A stretch of DNA of 64,000 nt, taken from assembly GCF_040712315.1 (NCBI RefSeq), contig NC_134017.1, positions 7,036,001 through 7,100,000 of the forward strand. Reading direction: 5' to 3'. Below the pieces are notes generated by a model. That model worked only from the letters and a program-made list of their open reading frames with translations. It had not been told where the DNA came from and ran no database searches. The position numbers were made by a program, and so were the translations under genes. Of this stretch, positions 62,031-64,000 are shown one piece after another (within the stretch, counting starts at the first letter, position 1; each line of letters begins with the position of its first letter). Origin of the DNA: Castanea sativa (lineage: Eukaryota; Streptophyta; Magnoliopsida; Fagales; Fagaceae).

Positions 62031-62721
62031 CTGTAATTAACATAGTCTTTTGATAAAAATTCAAATTCAAATTAAAAAAATGAGCGCTCTAGCTTGGGCT
62101 TATTGGCTTGCTAAATGGACTAAACCTCACCAAAAAACTTATTTTTATATAAATGTTATATTTTTTATGAATCATGTTATTTTGATTTGAGTTGAAGAGT
62201 ATGCACTTCTTTTGAAGTTGAAGGGTCAAGACACAATTATTAAATGGGTTGGGTTCAAATTAAGCTATTTAACTGAATATCCCTACTTTGACACGACATG
62301 CTAACTTGAATTAACACCCCATATGAAACAATAAAAGCATTAACATTCAAATTGGCTAAGTGTTTGTCATGTAATCAGACTAGGGGAGTTGCTCCTCGTA
62401 TTGGATGTTTTCAAAAATACCCAGCACAGCTTCAATTCCAGGCGCTTAAACAAGTCAATCTACCACCTATGACCATGTCGGGATACTTTTCTATCAAAAC
62501 TCCTTCCTTCGCCAAGATCCAGTCCTAAAATCCATCTATCACCTAGGCTTGCATGTATGGGACTTCCTAACCCAATGGTACATGTTTCAACTAGTGACTA
62601 GATTGAAAAAATAACGTATCAATATGTGATATTTGCACTTGTCAAACAAAGCAAATCATGAAAGGTAAATTCACAAATAAAGCACAAGATTGCTCCATGT
62701 TTTACAGGTATACCACAAGAT

Positions 62722-62944
62722 AGAGAAATTGTTAGGTCCACCGGTGGATTGCTGACGTGGTCTTCCCTAACCTCCCAACCAATAAAATGTCATTATTTAT
62801 GCAAATGTAACATTACCTGGTAATTTTTATTTTGTATTCCTTATGTTGATTAGGAAGCTCACTCACACATTTGCATAAATGACATTATCTCATTAGTTGG
62901 GAGGATCACGCCAGCAGTCCCCCTAGTGGACCTAATAATTTCTC
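62722..62944. mobile_element. 223-bp MITE with target-site duplication
   Basis: The two halves are near-perfect reverse complements over about 80 bp. The left side begins agagaaattgttaggtcca, and the right side ends tggacctaataatttctc. It is flanked by an 8-bp direct repeat CACAAGAT (62714-62721 and 62945-62952), extendable to 9 bp if one base is reassigned. The 8-bp duplication fits hAT-type MITEs and a 9-bp one would fit Mutator-type. Confidence 0.85.
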
Positions 62945-62959
62945 CACAAGATGGCGTGT

Positions 62960-64000
62960 ATAATTTACTCTCCATAAACAAAAATGAACTGTATCCTTGA
63001 ATGGTAAGGAAATGATCATTTAAATTTTTCTTGAGAAACAAGAAATGATAATTTAAATTGATTCTATGAGATTGGTAAATAAAAACAAAAAAAGGTGGAG
63101 TCAGTATATTTCTCAGCCTAATAGCTAGGTTATTTAACCGAATAGGAGAAAAAATAACCATGTCACATTTTGAATGTTCATTTGACCAGATCATTTGACT
63201 TTTAATTTTTAAGGGACAGAAATATAAAAAAGGTGGATTTAATATAACTTTCAAGCTAATAAATTATTTGTCACTCAAATATGCAAAAGTGACCATGTCA
63301 TAAACTTTTGAGTTTACTCAATTGACAACATTATTACTTATGTTTGCGATTATAGTGTATTGACCAAAAATTTTGTTTTTCTTTAAGTGATTAGCACTAT
63401 ATAGATAAATAGTTCTTACACGTCCTACACAGGAATCATAATCTGTTTCATTTTGTTCATGAATATTTTATGATAAAATCAGAATGAAATAAGATCAAGA
63501 AGTTTTCTTTTGTAAACAGTGCATGAATCAGTGTCACCAAATTGCAATATTCAATAATATAGTGATGTGAGTATTAGCAGCATGACTATCTAGGCATCAA
63601 GCTTAACTTCAATTCAAATAACGCCATGTCAAAATTATAAGAATTCATGTCAAGCCCACCTCTTTAATATTCAATAAGTAAATCGTCCAATGAATTAAAG
63701 CCTACAACATGAGGTGAGAAATTATGCTACGCATTGTATTTGGAAAAAAAAGGGCACTCTACACCACCTATTTGATGCATTATGTATATGAGAAACAATT
63801 TCTACCGTCATAGTACAACTTTGGTTCTATTGAGGATATTCCCATGAGTTCCCTCTTTGTCCACTTCAAATATCTCTAAACAAAGTCAAATAGTAGCATA
63901 GTAGTAATGGTATTCTTTATGGTGATCCATCCGTAGTCGAAACCCATCTTCCCCTCCACTATCTACCTATCAAAAAAGGTTTCAAAACATTAAAACAAAG
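62960..64000. other. Gene-free end of the window
   Basis: AT-rich with no coding, RNA or repeat structure that I can support. The minus-strand ORF at 62859-63254 overlaps the MITE and resembles nothing known. Confidence 0.4.

Overview
The window looks like nuclear DNA of a flowering plant, probably a woody dicot. The evidence is AT-rich intergenic sequence, GT-AG spliced exons, an NB-LRR resistance-gene tail, an LRR receptor-like protein gene, a plant mobile domain gene, a MuDR-type transposase, an Au-SINE-like fragment, MITEs, long (AT)n tracts and satellite-like arrays. Fagales is possible but I cannot prove it. Almost all recognisable genes are on the minus strand. Only two look intact: the receptor-like protein (30024-32630) and a 51-residue two-exon membrane-protein gene (11578-13645) whose exons are too short to stand out as ORFs.

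Layout. 1-2 kb: the 3' exon of an NB-LRR gene and a 0.92-kb direct repeat with acidic coding blocks. 3.5-4.8 kb: five exons of a Rab1/RabD GTPase, without its first and last exons. 5.7-10.8 kb: a MuDR-like (MULE) transposase gene with two in-frame stops, preceded by an untranslated-looking exon and an array of ACTCGAG palindromes. 11.6-13.6 kb: the small intact gene. 15.3-21.3 kb: a six-exon plant mobile domain (PMD) gene, broken by one frameshift and two stops, again preceded by an untranslated-looking exon and a second ACTCGAG palindrome array. 23.1-28.5 kb: two tandem copies of a pseudogene resembling plant SETD9-like proteins, sharing one premature stop. 30.0-32.7 kb: the receptor-like protein.

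33-55.7 kb is a gene-free repeat domain. It holds a ~310-bp repeat, a 10.4-kb tandem segmental duplication (about 33926-44326 and 44343-54233) and two minisatellite families, one T-rich with ~33-bp units and one with ~95-bp units. The duplication junction carries an inverted 22-bp copy of nearby satellite sequence. 58.2-60.4 kb holds the first two exons of a coatomer zeta gene on the plus strand, with a 1-bp deletion and no visible downstream exons. The last 3.5 kb contains a degenerate 10-11-bp minisatellite and a 223-bp MITE with target-site duplications.

The least expected structure is the pair of ACTCGAG hairpin arrays, one upstream of each of two different transposon-type genes on the same strand. 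This suggests one element family, or a pair of co-mobilised elements, with a shared 5' control region. All family assignments come from reading translated motifs by eye; no database search was run.
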